Source of the DNA: Rubripirellula tenax
GTDB taxonomy: Bacteria; Planctomycetota; Planctomycetia; Pirellulales; Pirellulaceae
Direction of reading: 5' to 3'
Assembly: GCF_007860125.1 (NCBI RefSeq)
Contig: NZ_SJPW01000003.1
Span: 372,001-436,000, forward strand
DNA: 64,000 nt
In this document: positions 9,101 through 18,400 of the stretch, in pieces
Layout: each line of letters opens with the position of its first letter
How positions within the stretch are numbered: the first letter of the stretch is position 1
Translations under genes and position numbers: made by a program
Notes under the pieces: model-generated
What the model was told of the DNA's origin: nothing
What the model saw: the letters and a program-made list of their open reading frames with translations, nothing else
Databases searched by the model: none

Positions 9101-11044
9101 AGCGACGCGAAGCAAGTTGCCCGCTGGGACTTCAGCAATCCCGTCGATTTGGCAAAGTGGACGCATCGCAGCAACATTGAAATTCAAAATCGCGACGGGA
9201 AAACGTTTTTGGTCGCTGCCGGTGACGATTCGCAAATGGCGACGACGCTCGACAACGAAATCTCCGGCCGACTGGTTATCGAAATGAAGGCGATGCCGAA
9301 GAACCGTATGGCAAGCCAGTTCTTCTGGGCGAAACCGGGCGCCGGATTTGATGGGATACATCAAACCAAGCGAAACCTATCGGCATCCGAAACCGTCAAC
9401 GCCTACTTGTTGGCGATCGCGGACAACGGACCGATCAAGTCGATTCGTTTCGATCCCTTCGATACGTACGACCAATACGCCAACAAGGGCGAACTGATGG
9501 TCGAGTCAATCACGATTTATCAGTTGCCTTCGCCGAAACCGGAAACCAAAAAGTCAGCCGACGGTGCGTCGAACCAAGACACGTCGAACCAAGACACGTC
9601 GAACGTAACAACCAAGGGACGCCCCAATGTCAAGGGACGCCCCAATGTGCTGTTCATTCTTAGCGAGGACCAAGGCGCGCACTTGGGAATGATCGGCACA
9701 CCGGGTCTATCGACACCGAATCTGGATGCGATCGCAACGTCTGGCGTGTACTTCGACAATGCGTTCGTGGCTTACCCGGTTTGCTCGGCGTCGAAGGCGG
9801 CGATCTATACCAGTCTGCACAATCACACCAACGGGATTCTGAACAACACGCACAACTTTCATAAGCCGGCCGACCAAGTCTCTGCGGGTGAGCGGAACAT
9901 GCGATTGGCAAAAACCAATCGTGTTCGTGACCAGTTTCTGACGATACCAGAAATCTTGAAGGCTAACGGTTACTACCAAGGCGTGACACACAAGCTGCAC
10001 GTGCTGCCGAACGAAAAATTTCCGTTCGATGAATTCATGCACGGCGGCGTCGGTGAAGTTCGCAGCTTTCTCGATCACGCCAAAGCGAACGATCAACCGT
10101 GGTTTTTGATGGTCAACATTCCGTACTCCCATCGCCCCTATCCCAACAGCGACAAGAACCCGATCGGCGTCAACCCGGACGACGTTCAGTTGCCCGATTA
10201 CCTTCCCGACACGCCGGTTGTCCGCCAAGACTGGGCCGAATACCTAGCGGGCATCGAAGCCGTCGACGTCGCGGTTGGCCAGACGATGGACGTCCTTCGT
10301 GAATCGGGCGAACTCGAAAACACATTCATCGTTTACATGAGTGATCACGGTCCGACGTTCCAACATGGGAAGATGACGCTTTACGATCTGGGGCTTCGCG
10401 TTCCGCTGTCGTTTTCGGGTCCAGGCATCCCTCCGGGTGTTCGCACCGACGCGCTGGCAAGCGAGTTAGATTTAATGCCGACGTTGTTCGATTTGATCGA
10501 GCAGCAAAGCGGCCGTCCCGTTCGCGTCGGAGGAAATGACGACGACGCATTTCCTTACCGCATCGACGGGATTTCGCATTTTGCCACAGTAACCGGCGGT
10601 GCAAAATCAGGACAACGAGCCCATGTCTTCGCCGAAATTTCGAACCGCGGTCCCCTTCCCAACGATGGCATTCAAGAACGCAGCGTGTTTGACGGCCGTT
10701 GGAAACTGATCTACCGCGAAAACGTCGAAAAAGCCTGGCGGCAAGTCAATGACGATACTCGGATGTTCAAGACTTGGGGCAATCGCACTTACGACGAAAC
10801 CATCCGAACGAAGCAACGGTTCCCGGTCCAATACCGTATCCTGGCTGAAATGGATCCGCAAGAATTGGGCGGTCTTGTTCCCTCGCTCGAGCTATACGAC
10901 CTGCAAAGCGATCCCCACGAAATGCGAAACCTAGCGACCGACTCAACCCACCAAGCCAAACGGATTGAGTTGATCGCCTCGCTTCGTAAGTGGGTGGCCG
11001 AAACAAACGACTCTTCTGTCTCCCTCGACTCGATCAACCCCTAG
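6131..11044 (+). CDS. GH78 alpha-L-rhamnosidase fused to a sulfatase
   Basis: A 1637-residue secreted bifunctional enzyme. A signal peptide (1 to about 28) is followed by rhamnosidase N-terminal beta domains (about 30-435), the six-hairpin GH78 catalytic domain (about 440-860) and its C-terminal beta domain (to about 960). The catalytic acid E545 lies in DERMGWTGD and the catalytic base E809 in WERW. A beta-type accessory region (about 985-1150), a low-complexity linker with tandem repeats and a sulfatase domain (about 1172-1637) follow. The sulfatase has NVLFILSEDQG, the nucleophile C1218 in CSASK, and SDHG/GKMTLYDLG. CSASK has Lys where the usual maturation motif has Arg. The protein should remove sulfate and terminal rhamnose from one substrate. 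As I recall, a GH78/sulfatase multimodular protein occurs in the ulvan locus of Formosa agariphila, so the combination has precedent. ATG 6131 is chosen over TTG 6080 because the signal peptide starts there. Confidence 0.93.
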   Translation: MQRTVKPTTLSFIFLSLASLATLQAFAVEPTHLRCEYRENPVGIDVASPRLNWRLESRERGQVQTAYRVLVASSAEKLAAGEGDLWDSGKVESDQSLFIPYAGKPLLSRTGCFWKVQTWGNDGSEPTTSEPAFWSMGLLADSDWSADYISYRDESSIHTDVENLYLPAARQYRKDFAAAKQVARATVYSTSLGIYELHLNGKRVGDAYFAPGWTDYRKRAYYNTYDVTDLVRVGDNAIGAWVADGWYSGYVGFGLLTAMGTERTGRATYGKTPSVMAQLEIEYTDGSRETIGTDESWKVSGDGPIQEADLLMGEAYDAEKEMKGWTESGFDDGAWQSAIFARDNGNPTATFYQRRNPTKPGQGIRNLGAEEEFGFKRPKLEAFPGVPVRVTEEISAKKVTQREPGVFVFDLGQNFAGVIRLKIKGPAGQRVRIRYAEMLHPDGRMMTENLRKARATDFYTCSGDPDGEIYQPRFTFHGFQFVELENFPGTPSLDTVTGLVMHSDTPMVSEFECSDSMVNRLFQNVLWTQRANFLDLPTDCPQRDERMGWTGDAQAYVATAAYNADIGAFYTKWLRELMESQRPSGAFPGYAPFPFQHGWDFGTAWADAGVICPWTLWQAYGDTRVIETCWEPMTKFMDWRNQTSVDDLGINHGNAWGDWLAQGAETPLDYVDSIYYAISAKMMSEMAAAIGRDEEAAAYQNQFEKTKAAFQAKYVNDDGSVNVKTQTAQALALFADLIPDDKREATGQHLADMLADNGNHMATGFLGTRPLLPVLSASGQHDLATFLLQSREFPSWGYEISNGATTIWERWDSYTKEDAFGRHNAAMNSFSHYAFGAVCEWMFHTLAGIQSDGPGYATISIRPQPPAPASNAMHTPIDWVNASYDSIRGPIQSSWKLADSDFRLNVTIPANTTATVYLPTGDTASIKEGGKSISDNPHIKLLRADANEAVLSVASGRYEFVASNSIAKADVTLKTTKPKDTSINPDGIDVSDAKQVARWDFSNPVDLAKWTHRSNIEIQNRDGKTFLVAAGDDSQMATTLDNEISGRLVIEMKAMPKNRMASQFFWAKPGAGFDGIHQTKRNLSASETVNAYLLAIADNGPIKSIRFDPFDTYDQYANKGELMVESITIYQLPSPKPETKKSADGASNQDTSNQDTSNVTTKGRPNVKGRPNVLFILSEDQGAHLGMIGTPGLSTPNLDAIATSGVYFDNAFVAYPVCSASKAAIYTSLHNHTNGILNNTHNFHKPADQVSAGERNMRLAKTNRVRDQFLTIPEILKANGYYQGVTHKLHVLPNEKFPFDEFMHGGVGEVRSFLDHAKANDQPWFLMVNIPYSHRPYPNSDKNPIGVNPDDVQLPDYLPDTPVVRQDWAEYLAGIEAVDVAVGQTMDVLRESGELENTFIVYMSDHGPTFQHGKMTLYDLGLRVPLSFSGPGIPPGVRTDALASELDLMPTLFDLIEQQSGRPVRVGGNDDDAFPYRIDGISHFATVTGGAKSGQRAHVFAEISNRGPLPNDGIQERSVFDGRWKLIYRENVEKAWRQVNDDTRMFKTWGNRTYDETIRTKQRFPVQYRILAEMDPQELGGLVPSLELYDLQSDPHEMRNLATDSTHQAKRIELIASLRKWVAETNDSSVSLDSINP
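9567..9648 (+). repeat. Two adjacent tandem duplications at the fusion seam
   Basis: Within the linker of the rhamnosidase-sulfatase gene there are two exact 15-bp units (CGTCGAACCAAGACA at 9567-9581 and 9582-9596, plus a partial third) and an 18-bp unit (AAGGGACGCCCCAATGTC at 9614-9631, repeated at 9632-9648 with its last base changed). They encode SNQDTSNQDTS and KGRPNVKGRPNV. The second copy of GRPNV runs directly into the sulfatase fold, so that duplication copies the first residues of the sulfatase domain. Confidence 0.9.
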
Positions 11045-11062
11045 ATTGAAAAGGTTCAACCG

Positions 11063-12553
11063 ATGTCCATCGCATCCGGCGTTCAACTGCTTCCCGAAGT
11101 CGAAGCGTTTCTAAATCGTGATTCGTTACCAGCATTCGTCGGCGGCAAGCCGTTTCCGGCGGCCAGCGGCGCGACCGTCGCAACGATCGATCCTGGATCG
11201 GGCAACAAGCTAGCCGACATTCACGATCTGGATGCATCTGAAATTGATCGTGCGGTCGACATTGCCAATCAAGCTTTCCCCGCTTGGTCGGCGCTATCGG
11301 TGGACGAACGAAGCAAGATCCTTTTGCGTTTGGCCGATGCCGTTGAAAAACACAAACCCATCATCGCTCAAATCGAAGCTCTCGACGCGGGCAAGATCGA
11401 AGCTCAAGCACAAGGTGACGTCCAGAACTTCGTCGACACGTTGCGTTACTTCGTCAAACTTTCCGGAAAAGTCGAAACGCGAACTAAGTTGGATGCCCCC
11501 GGTCACGACGCATGGACCTACAAACAACCCTGGGGCGCGTGTGCGTTCATCTTCCCCTGGAACTTCCCGTTCCTGCTGATCGGTTGGGGGATTTCGCCCG
11601 CGCTGGCCGCCGGCAACACGGTCGTGATCAAGCCCGCCGAAGACACATCGCTGTCGGCCATCTACTTAGCCGAACTGGCCAAAGAAGCGGGTGTTCCCGA
11701 TGGCGTGATCAACGTTGTCACCGGACGCGGCGCCACCGCCGGTGCCGCATTGACGAACAACACCAAAATCAAACGCATGTCGTTTACCGGTTCGCCCGAA
11801 GTCGGCCAGTTGGTCGGTGAAACGTGCGGTCGAAATTTGGTTCCCGTCAAGCTAGAACTCGGTGGCAAGGGTGCCGCGGTCGTTTTCGATGACGTGGATG
11901 TAAAAGCGACGGCCGAAGCACTGGTCGGCGCGATCACGTTTCACTCTGGCCAAGTCTGTTGTGACGCGACGCGTTGGATGATTCACGAAAAGATCTACGA
12001 CGAATTCGTGGGCTACTGTGTCGATCTGATGAAGAACGTTCGCGTCGGTCACCCGCTGGACCCGAACAGCCAAATGGGTCCCGTTGTGAATCCCAAGCAA
12101 TGCACCCGAGTCCTCAGCTATCTTGAAAAAGGACAAGCCGAAGGCGCAGAGTGCTTGGTCGGCGGCGGCCAAGCAGCGGTCGATGGATTCAAAGGCAATT
12201 ACATTCAACCGGCTTTGCTGAGCGGAACGCTGAACAACGTCGCCGCGCGGGAAGAAATTTTTGGCCCGGTCGCCTATCTGGTCAAGTTTTCGACCGAGGC
12301 TGAAGCGATCGAAATGGTCAACGATACCGATTACGGGTTGGCCAACAGCGTTTGGACAAAGGACATGGAACGCGCCGCTCGCGTCGCCGAGTCAATGACG
12401 GCTGGCAACAGTTGGATCAACGCCCACAACGTGTTCGCCCACGGCGTCCCCTACGGCGGAGTCAACAAGAGCGGGATGGGCGGCGGAGTACTGTCCGTCG
12501 AAACTTTGATGGACTACTACCGTAGCACGTCGGTCGTTCGGCCCCTTGCCTAG
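11063..12553 (+). CDS. NAD(P)-dependent aldehyde dehydrogenase, probable lactaldehyde dehydrogenase
   Basis: A 496-residue ALDH-superfamily enzyme with the expected motifs: FPWNFPF cofactor pocket, [14 protein letters not shown] with the general base E265, and the nucleophile in [10 protein letters not shown] (C299/C300). It starts 18 bp after the rhamnosidase-sulfatase gene. In the standard rhamnose pathway the aldolase releases L-lactaldehyde, so oxidation to L-lactate is the likely role (inference). Closest-looking families are betaine/retinal-type ALDHs, so the substrate cannot be read from sequence alone. No microcompartment targeting peptide or shell gene is seen, unlike the planctomycete fucose/rhamnose compartment systems. 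Confidence 0.88.
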   Translation: MSIASGVQLLPEVEAFLNRDSLPAFVGGKPFPAASGATVATIDPGSGNKLADIHDLDASEIDRAVDIANQAFPAWSALSVDERSKILLRLADAVEKHKPIIAQIEALDAGKIEAQAQGDVQNFVDTLRYFVKLSGKVETRTKLDAPGHDAWTYKQPWGACAFIFPWNFPFLLIGWGISPALAAGNTVVIKPAEDTSLSAIYLAELAKEAGVPDGVINVVTGRGATAGAALTNNTKIKRMSFTGSPEVGQLVGETCGRNLVPVKLELGGKGAAVVFDDVDVKATAEALVGAITFHSGQVCCDATRWMIHEKIYDEFVGYCVDLMKNVRVGHPLDPNSQMGPVVNPKQCTRVLSYLEKGQAEGAECLVGGGQAAVDGFKGNYIQPALLSGTLNNVAAREEIFGPVAYLVKFSTEAEAIEMVNDTDYGLANSVWTKDMERAARVAESMTAGNSWINAHNVFAHGVPYGGVNKSGMGGGVLSVETLMDYYRSTSVVRPLA

Positions 12554-12596
12554 TGCTTTCGATTCATCGCCTTACCCTTCCAACTGCGCTCGCTTC

Positions 12597-13889
12597 ATGA
12601 ATCCTCTTCGAAATCTTGTACACCCGCGTGACGAAATCATGCGGACGATGGACCGAATCTACCGCTACCGAATGACGACCACGTCCGGTGGCAACCTTTC
12701 GATCCGAGACGACGAAGGAAACATCTGGATCTCGCCTGCGAGAGTGGACAAGGGCGCCCTGACTCGCAAGGACATCGTCTGCGTTCGCGCCGACGGTTCT
12801 GTCGATGGACTTCATCCGCCGTCGTCGGAATTTCCGTTTCACAAAGCGATCTATAAGGCTCGTCCCGACATTCGGGCGATCGTTCACGCCCACCCGGTCG
12901 CATTGGTTGCGTTCAGCATCTGTCGCCAAACGCCCAACACGCGGCTGTTCCACCAAGCCCACTCGGTATGCGGGAAGCTAGGCTTTGCACCCTATGCGTG
13001 TCCGGGCAGCGAGGCGCTCGGGGCCAGTATCGCCGCCACGTTCGCCGAAGGTTGTGACAGCGTCATCCTAGAAAACCACGGTGTTGTCGTCGGCGGCCAA
13101 TCGTTGGCCAGCGCATTCGAGCGTTTCGAAGCGTTCGAGTTCGCTGGCAAGACGTTGGTCAAAGCAAGCCAACTGGGCGGCGTTCGGTTCTTGGAAGACA
13201 AACATCTTCAGCAAGCAGCCAATCGCGGAGTCGACTTCCAGTCCTACGATCCGCCAGCCGCATCGGCGAACGAGCAAGAGCTGCGACGACAGTTGTGCGA
13301 ATTTGTGCGTCGCGGCTGCCGGCAACGATTGTTGATCAGCACCGAGGGCAGCTTTTCAGCACGCGTCGACGCCGATTCTTTCCTGATCACTCCGACGCAA
13401 AAAGACCGCGAACTGCTGGACATCGACGACCTCGTTCTGGTCAACGGTGACAACCGCGAATATGGCAAGCTTGCCAGCCGTGCGGCACGCGCTCACCAAG
13501 CGATCTACAAAAAGCATCCCGCCGTCCAAGCCATCGTGTTTGCACACCCGGTCAATGCGACCGCGTTCAGCGTGACCGATTCGACGTTCGATGTCCGGAC
13601 GATTCCGGAAAGCTATGTGTTCCTTCGTGACGTCAAACGCGTTCCCTATGGAACCCAGTACCGCGACGAAAACGAATTGGCAACGTATGTTTCCGAATCG
13701 TCACCGGCAGCTATGCTAGAAAACGACGGCGTGATCGTGACGGGGCGAAGCGTGCTGGACACGTTCGACCGTTTGGAAGTGCTGGAATCGACGGCCGAAG
13801 CCGTGATCAATGCCAAGTCGATCGGTGAAGTCGCTACCATGCCCGACACCGTGATTGATGAACTTAAATCTGCTTTTAACTTAAACTGA
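12597..13889 (+). CDS. Duplicated class II aldolase; second half catalytically degenerate
   Basis: A 430-residue protein made of two class II aldolase/adducin domains (about 5-205 and 215-425). The first keeps the zinc and catalytic residues: SSEF glutamate, H97 and H99 in HAHP, and H161 in ENHGV. In the second the same positions read as a Glu-less stretch, FAHP (F315 replaces the first His) and ENDG (D377 replaces the third His), so it can hardly bind zinc. It probably cleaves L-rhamnulose-1-phosphate to dihydroxyacetone phosphate and L-lactaldehyde (context inference); known enzymes are single-domain oligomers. ATG 12597 is preferred to TTG 12546, which would overlap the dehydrogenase gene. 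Confidence 0.88.
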   Translation: MNPLRNLVHPRDEIMRTMDRIYRYRMTTTSGGNLSIRDDEGNIWISPARVDKGALTRKDIVCVRADGSVDGLHPPSSEFPFHKAIYKARPDIRAIVHAHPVALVAFSICRQTPNTRLFHQAHSVCGKLGFAPYACPGSEALGASIAATFAEGCDSVILENHGVVVGGQSLASAFERFEAFEFAGKTLVKASQLGGVRFLEDKHLQQAANRGVDFQSYDPPAASANEQELRRQLCEFVRRGCRQRLLISTEGSFSARVDADSFLITPTQKDRELLDIDDLVLVNGDNREYGKLASRAARAHQAIYKKHPAVQAIVFAHPVNATAFSVTDSTFDVRTIPESYVFLRDVKRVPYGTQYRDENELATYVSESSPAAMLENDGVIVTGRSVLDTFDRLEVLESTAEAVINAKSIGEVATMPDTVIDELKSAFNLN

Positions 13890-13890
13890 T

Positions 13891-15387
13891 ATGTCTATCG
13901 AGAATCCCGACGTCATCCTGGTCGGCAGCGGCGTCATGTCCGCAAACCTGGGCGCGTTGCTGAAGTGTTTACAGCCGAGTCTGAAGATCCAGCTTTACGA
14001 AGTGTCGAAGGAACTCACTCAAGAGAGTTCCAACGCTTGGAATAATGCGGGTACGGGTCACGCCGGCATCTGCGAACTCAGTTACACGCCCAATCAAAAC
14101 GCCGATGGTACCGTTGACGTTTCCAACGCCGTCTCGATCTTCGAACAATTCGAACAGTCGCGTCAGTTTTGGGCATACGCGGTTGAATCGGGAATGATCG
14201 ATCAACCGAGCGAGTTCATCAATCCGGTCCCCCACATCAGCTTCGTCCATGGTCAAAAGCAAGTCGACTTTTTAAAGGCCCGGCACGCCGCGATGTCGAA
14301 GCATCACTTCTTTGAAGAGATGCAGTACTCGACGGACCCCGAACAGATTCGCCAATGGGCACCGCTGTTGGTTGAAAACCGCGGTGAAGGTCCGATCAGT
14401 GCAACGTACATGGCGGGCGGTACCGACGTGAACTTCGGTTCGGTGTCTCGCAAGTTGATCGGTTGGATGGCAAAGCAAGAAGGGTGCGATGTCGCGACCG
14501 GACATCGCGTCATCGGATTGAAACGAACCCAACGAGGCTGGGATGTTACCGTCAAGGACGTCGCCACCGGAAAGCAAACCACCTCATCCGCCAAGTTTGT
14601 GTTCATCGGCGCCGGAGGTGGCAGTTTGAACCTGCTTCAGAAATCGGGCATCGATGAAAGCAAGGGCTTCGGCGGCTTTCCCATCGGTGGCCAGTGGATG
14701 GTGTGCGACGATCCGACGATCGTTTCCAAACACCAAGCCAAGGTTTACGGACAAGCCCAGGAAGAAGCGCCAACGATGGCCGTGCCTCACTTAGACACTC
14801 GCGTGATCGATGGCAAAAAAGCCTTGCTGTTCGGCCCTTTCGCGGCGTGGACGACACGCTTCTTAAAGGAAGAGGGCAGTCTGACCGACTTGCCATTCTC
14901 GATTCGTCCCGACAATATCGCATCGCTGTTGAAAGTCGGTGCCTACAACCTGCCGCTGGTGAAATATCTGATCCAGCAGGGCACGCAAAGCATGGCCAGT
15001 CGCATCAAGCTACTGCGAACGTTTTACCCCGCCGCTGATGCCAAGGATTGGCGACTGATGGACGCCGGCATTCGAGTCCAAGCGATCAAACGCGAAGACG
15101 GCGAAGCGGGCATCGTTCACTACGGCACCGAAATTGTAACCGACAAAGACAAGAGCATCGCAGCGCTTTTGGGTGCATCGCCAGGTGCTTCGGTATCGGT
15201 CGCGCTGATGCTGAAAGTGATTCAGGACTGTCTTCCCGACTTGATCGCGCCGGCCGACGCTGCCGCGCGGATGAAAGAGATGATTCCGACCTACGACGTC
15301 CCCATCCAAGAACCATCGACCGCCGACCAGTTCCGCGAAATCCACCGGCACTGTGACGATGCACTGCAATTGCATCCCAAAGGCTGA
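13891..15387 (+). CDS. mqo: Malate:quinone oxidoreductase-like FAD enzyme
   Basis: A 498-residue flavoprotein with a Rossmann FAD motif at the N-terminus (VILVGSGVMSANLGALL), NAGTGHAG, the mid-protein FIGAGGGSLNLLQKSG and the C-terminal LLGASPGASVSVALML, all characteristic of Mqo. Family members are peripheral membrane enzymes that oxidise malate and reduce quinone. The start codon lies one base after the aldolase stop, so it is almost certainly co-transcribed with the rhamnose genes. That makes a role in oxidising a product of rhamnose breakdown, L-lactate or malate, to feed the respiratory chain attractive; this is inference, and no lactate dehydrogenase is otherwise present in the operon. 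Confidence 0.9.
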   Translation: MSIENPDVILVGSGVMSANLGALLKCLQPSLKIQLYEVSKELTQESSNAWNNAGTGHAGICELSYTPNQNADGTVDVSNAVSIFEQFEQSRQFWAYAVESGMIDQPSEFINPVPHISFVHGQKQVDFLKARHAAMSKHHFFEEMQYSTDPEQIRQWAPLLVENRGEGPISATYMAGGTDVNFGSVSRKLIGWMAKQEGCDVATGHRVIGLKRTQRGWDVTVKDVATGKQTTSSAKFVFIGAGGGSLNLLQKSGIDESKGFGGFPIGGQWMVCDDPTIVSKHQAKVYGQAQEEAPTMAVPHLDTRVIDGKKALLFGPFAAWTTRFLKEEGSLTDLPFSIRPDNIASLLKVGAYNLPLVKYLIQQGTQSMASRIKLLRTFYPAADAKDWRLMDAGIRVQAIKREDGEAGIVHYGTEIVTDKDKSIAALLGASPGASVSVALMLKVIQDCLPDLIAPADAAARMKEMIPTYDVPIQEPSTADQFREIHRHCDDALQLHPKG

Positions 15388-15440
15388 TCCAAGAGCGGCA
15401 TTTGCGGTTGTGTATCGCGTCGCCTCTACGAAACGAACCG

Positions 15441-18400
15441 TCACTCCGCCGTGACGGCCATGATCACAGGGGCGATGACGTCGGGGCCTTTCACGAAATC
15501 GATCTGAGTGATTGATTCGTTGCGTTTGGGATGGATTGCGAGGTAACGGATTTGCTGGCCACGCAAGTCAAACGCAAATTCCGAACCGGGCACGTCGACG
15601 CGGCGCATGTAGTCCGCGAACTCCTTTCCGTTGCGGAGGTCGTGGTCTTCCGTTTCGCCATCGGTGTAGTGCAATCGAACGGTCATCGCGACCACGTCCT
15701 TCTCGCTGAACGGAAACGCCCACCCCCCGACACCGCTGAGCATATGGATCGCTTTCGCGGAACCGTTGAAGGGTACCGACACCGACCTAGGCATGGCTCG
15801 ACAAATTTCTCCATTAGCGCCTTGCAAAACAATCACATTGGGAACCGTTCCGTCACGTGGATCGATCAGTTGAAACGGGACACCCGCGAACGTTTTTGGC
15901 GACCAATTTGAAAAGATCAGTCGCTCCGATGTGTTGTTCTTGTTCACAAACAGACTGCGATCGCTGGGAAGTGTTGCCACCTTGCCCAAATCGATCGGCA
16001 CGAACTTGCCTCGCTTGACAAGAAACTCCAGCAAGTCGGTAAGCTCCTCGGGCTTCATCGTCTTCTCGAACCCTTCCGGCATGATCGAGTTTTTCGACAT
16101 TCGGAACTCATCGATATCGTCTCGCAACACGCTGATTTTTTTACCTTCGGTGTCAAAGAGCTCAATCGATGTTTTCGACTCCGAAGCCAACATTCCGTTG
16201 ATGATGACGCCGTCCAAAGTCAGCACACTGTACGCGCGAAAGTTGCCTTCGACGTTCCGGTTCGGATCAAGAATGTGCGTCAACAATTCTTCTTTCGGGT
16301 GAACCGCCATTCCCGTCAAGTCGGGCCCCACCGTCGCACCGGCGCCCGAGTGCATGTGACACTTCGAGCAGTGCGTGGTGAAGGCGAGCTTGCCTTTGAC
16401 CGGATCACCCGTCGTCGTCGTGACAAACGACAACTCTTCCAAAACCTTCATGCGATCAGCACTGGGCAGCGAACCGCCTTGTTCAAGCAGTGTTTTCGCA
16501 AAGTCACGAATCGCTACGTCCGAATGCGATGTGAGAGCCTGTTTTTGGTCGAGCGCAAGATCGGTGAGTGTCGCTTTGCCGCCCTCGATTCCTCGCAGCA
16601 GTGCGAGCGTCGAGGCAGGACGTTTGAGCAGCTGTAGGATTGCCGACTTTTTCAGTGCCGGCGTCATCCCGGCGAAACGCTCAACAATCCCGTCACCGAC
16701 AGCATCCGAACGACTCGACCCCATCACTTCGATCAATCCGAATGCGACGGCGGGCGGAGTCCGAGCGGTCACTTCGTCCAGCAACGACACCACAACGCCA
16801 GCATCCTCGGGCATAAACTCAACAATCTGCTTCGCCGCGTCGATCCGGTCTTGGTCCGAAGCCGATTCATCGCGAACGGTTGCGAGCATCGAGTCGGAAA
16901 TTTCTTGACCGTACTTGGCAAACCGCTTGCTGCCCCAACCGGTTACCAACTTGACCATCAAACCTCGTGTACCGGATGCGACTCGCGGAAGCGCATCTTC
17001 CAGACGAGTCTCGATGGCATCGGACAAGATGACCTGCTTGGACGCTTTCACTGTCGATCCGAACCCGACCGCGAAGCCGCGGACGACCGTGTCAAGCATG
17101 CGCGGATCTGCCGCCGCGGCGCTGGCCAACAAGTCGGCGGCATCAAGAACGTTCTCGCCACGAGCGTAGTGGTCGGCGACCCGACCGACGACTTCGATCG
17201 CACGAGGCGATGGATCAGCGACGCTTGCCAATGACTGCAGCAAGTATCCGCTATTGCGTGCCGCAGCACTGGTCACAGCATCGGGAATCCAGCGATCGGC
17301 CATCGCACCAGCATCACCGATCACGTCGACCACAATCTTAGCGCCACCAACGCTGGCGGGCAAATCCGCGATCGCCAGCACAGCCGCCAAACGAACTTGA
17401 GCGTTCGCATCACGATGGGAGTTAGCTGTCTTGATCGCAGCGATTGAAGTGTCGATCGGTGGAAGAACTTGCAACGCGTTACGGCGCACACCAGCCGAAG
17501 GATGACGCAGGGCAGCGAAGACGACTTCATTCGCTTCGGCATCCGTTCCATCGAGCCGCCCCAAGCCATGCAGCGTCCATAGTGCGTGAATGGCCCCCAC
17601 ATTCAAACCGATGGCGTCGACCGATTCGGATCGGATCAAAGCGAACAACGATGGCACCACGTCGGCGGCGCCGCGTTCGATCAGCAACCGCTGGGCATGT
17701 TTCCGAACGATCATGGTTGGATCGGCGAGCGAGTCGACCAACTGTTGCGGCGTCGCCTTGGACAGGTCAGTTGTCGAGCGATGCTGGGAATTGTTGGCGA
17801 CCAAACGATAAATTCGGCCGTGCTTTTTGTCTCGCAATTCGGTTTCGTACGCCGCTCCCTTGCCCTTCGTGAATCCCTTGGGTGTCGGATTGTGCTGGAC
17901 GATGTAGTTATACCAGTCAATCACCCAAACTTGTCCGTCGGGTCCGACCTCTGCCATAATCGGTGCGGTCCACTCGTCATCACTGGCAAACAAGTTGAAC
18001 GGACTTGTGGAACGAAAGTCGCTTCCGCTGGAATCCAAAACAAACGAGCCGACAAGGTGACCGGTCGGTCCGCAGACAAAGCTGACTCGGTTCCAATACT
18101 CTTGTGGGTATTCACGAGCCGTGTAGATCGCATGCCCGGCCGCTGCCGTGTAACCACCGTGGTGGTCGACCTGACGTACTTTATCCGTGATCGGATGAAA
18201 ATCGTTCGTGTCAGCAATCGAAGAGAGTGTCAGCGATGTCGCCCAGCCGCGAACTTGTTCATAATAGCGATTGGCAATCGGCATATAGATGCTGGGGTTA
18301 CCGTTGGCTGTGGATCCGAAGATCAATCCTTCCTCGCTGATACCGAGGCCCCACGTGTTGTTGTTGGTCGATCGAATGAATTCCACTTCACTGCCATCGG

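Noticed and set aside
3071-15387. Bacterial microcompartment for rhamnose
   Set aside because: Planctomycetes can encapsulate this pathway, but no shell proteins or targeting peptides are present near the aldolase or aldehyde dehydrogenase.
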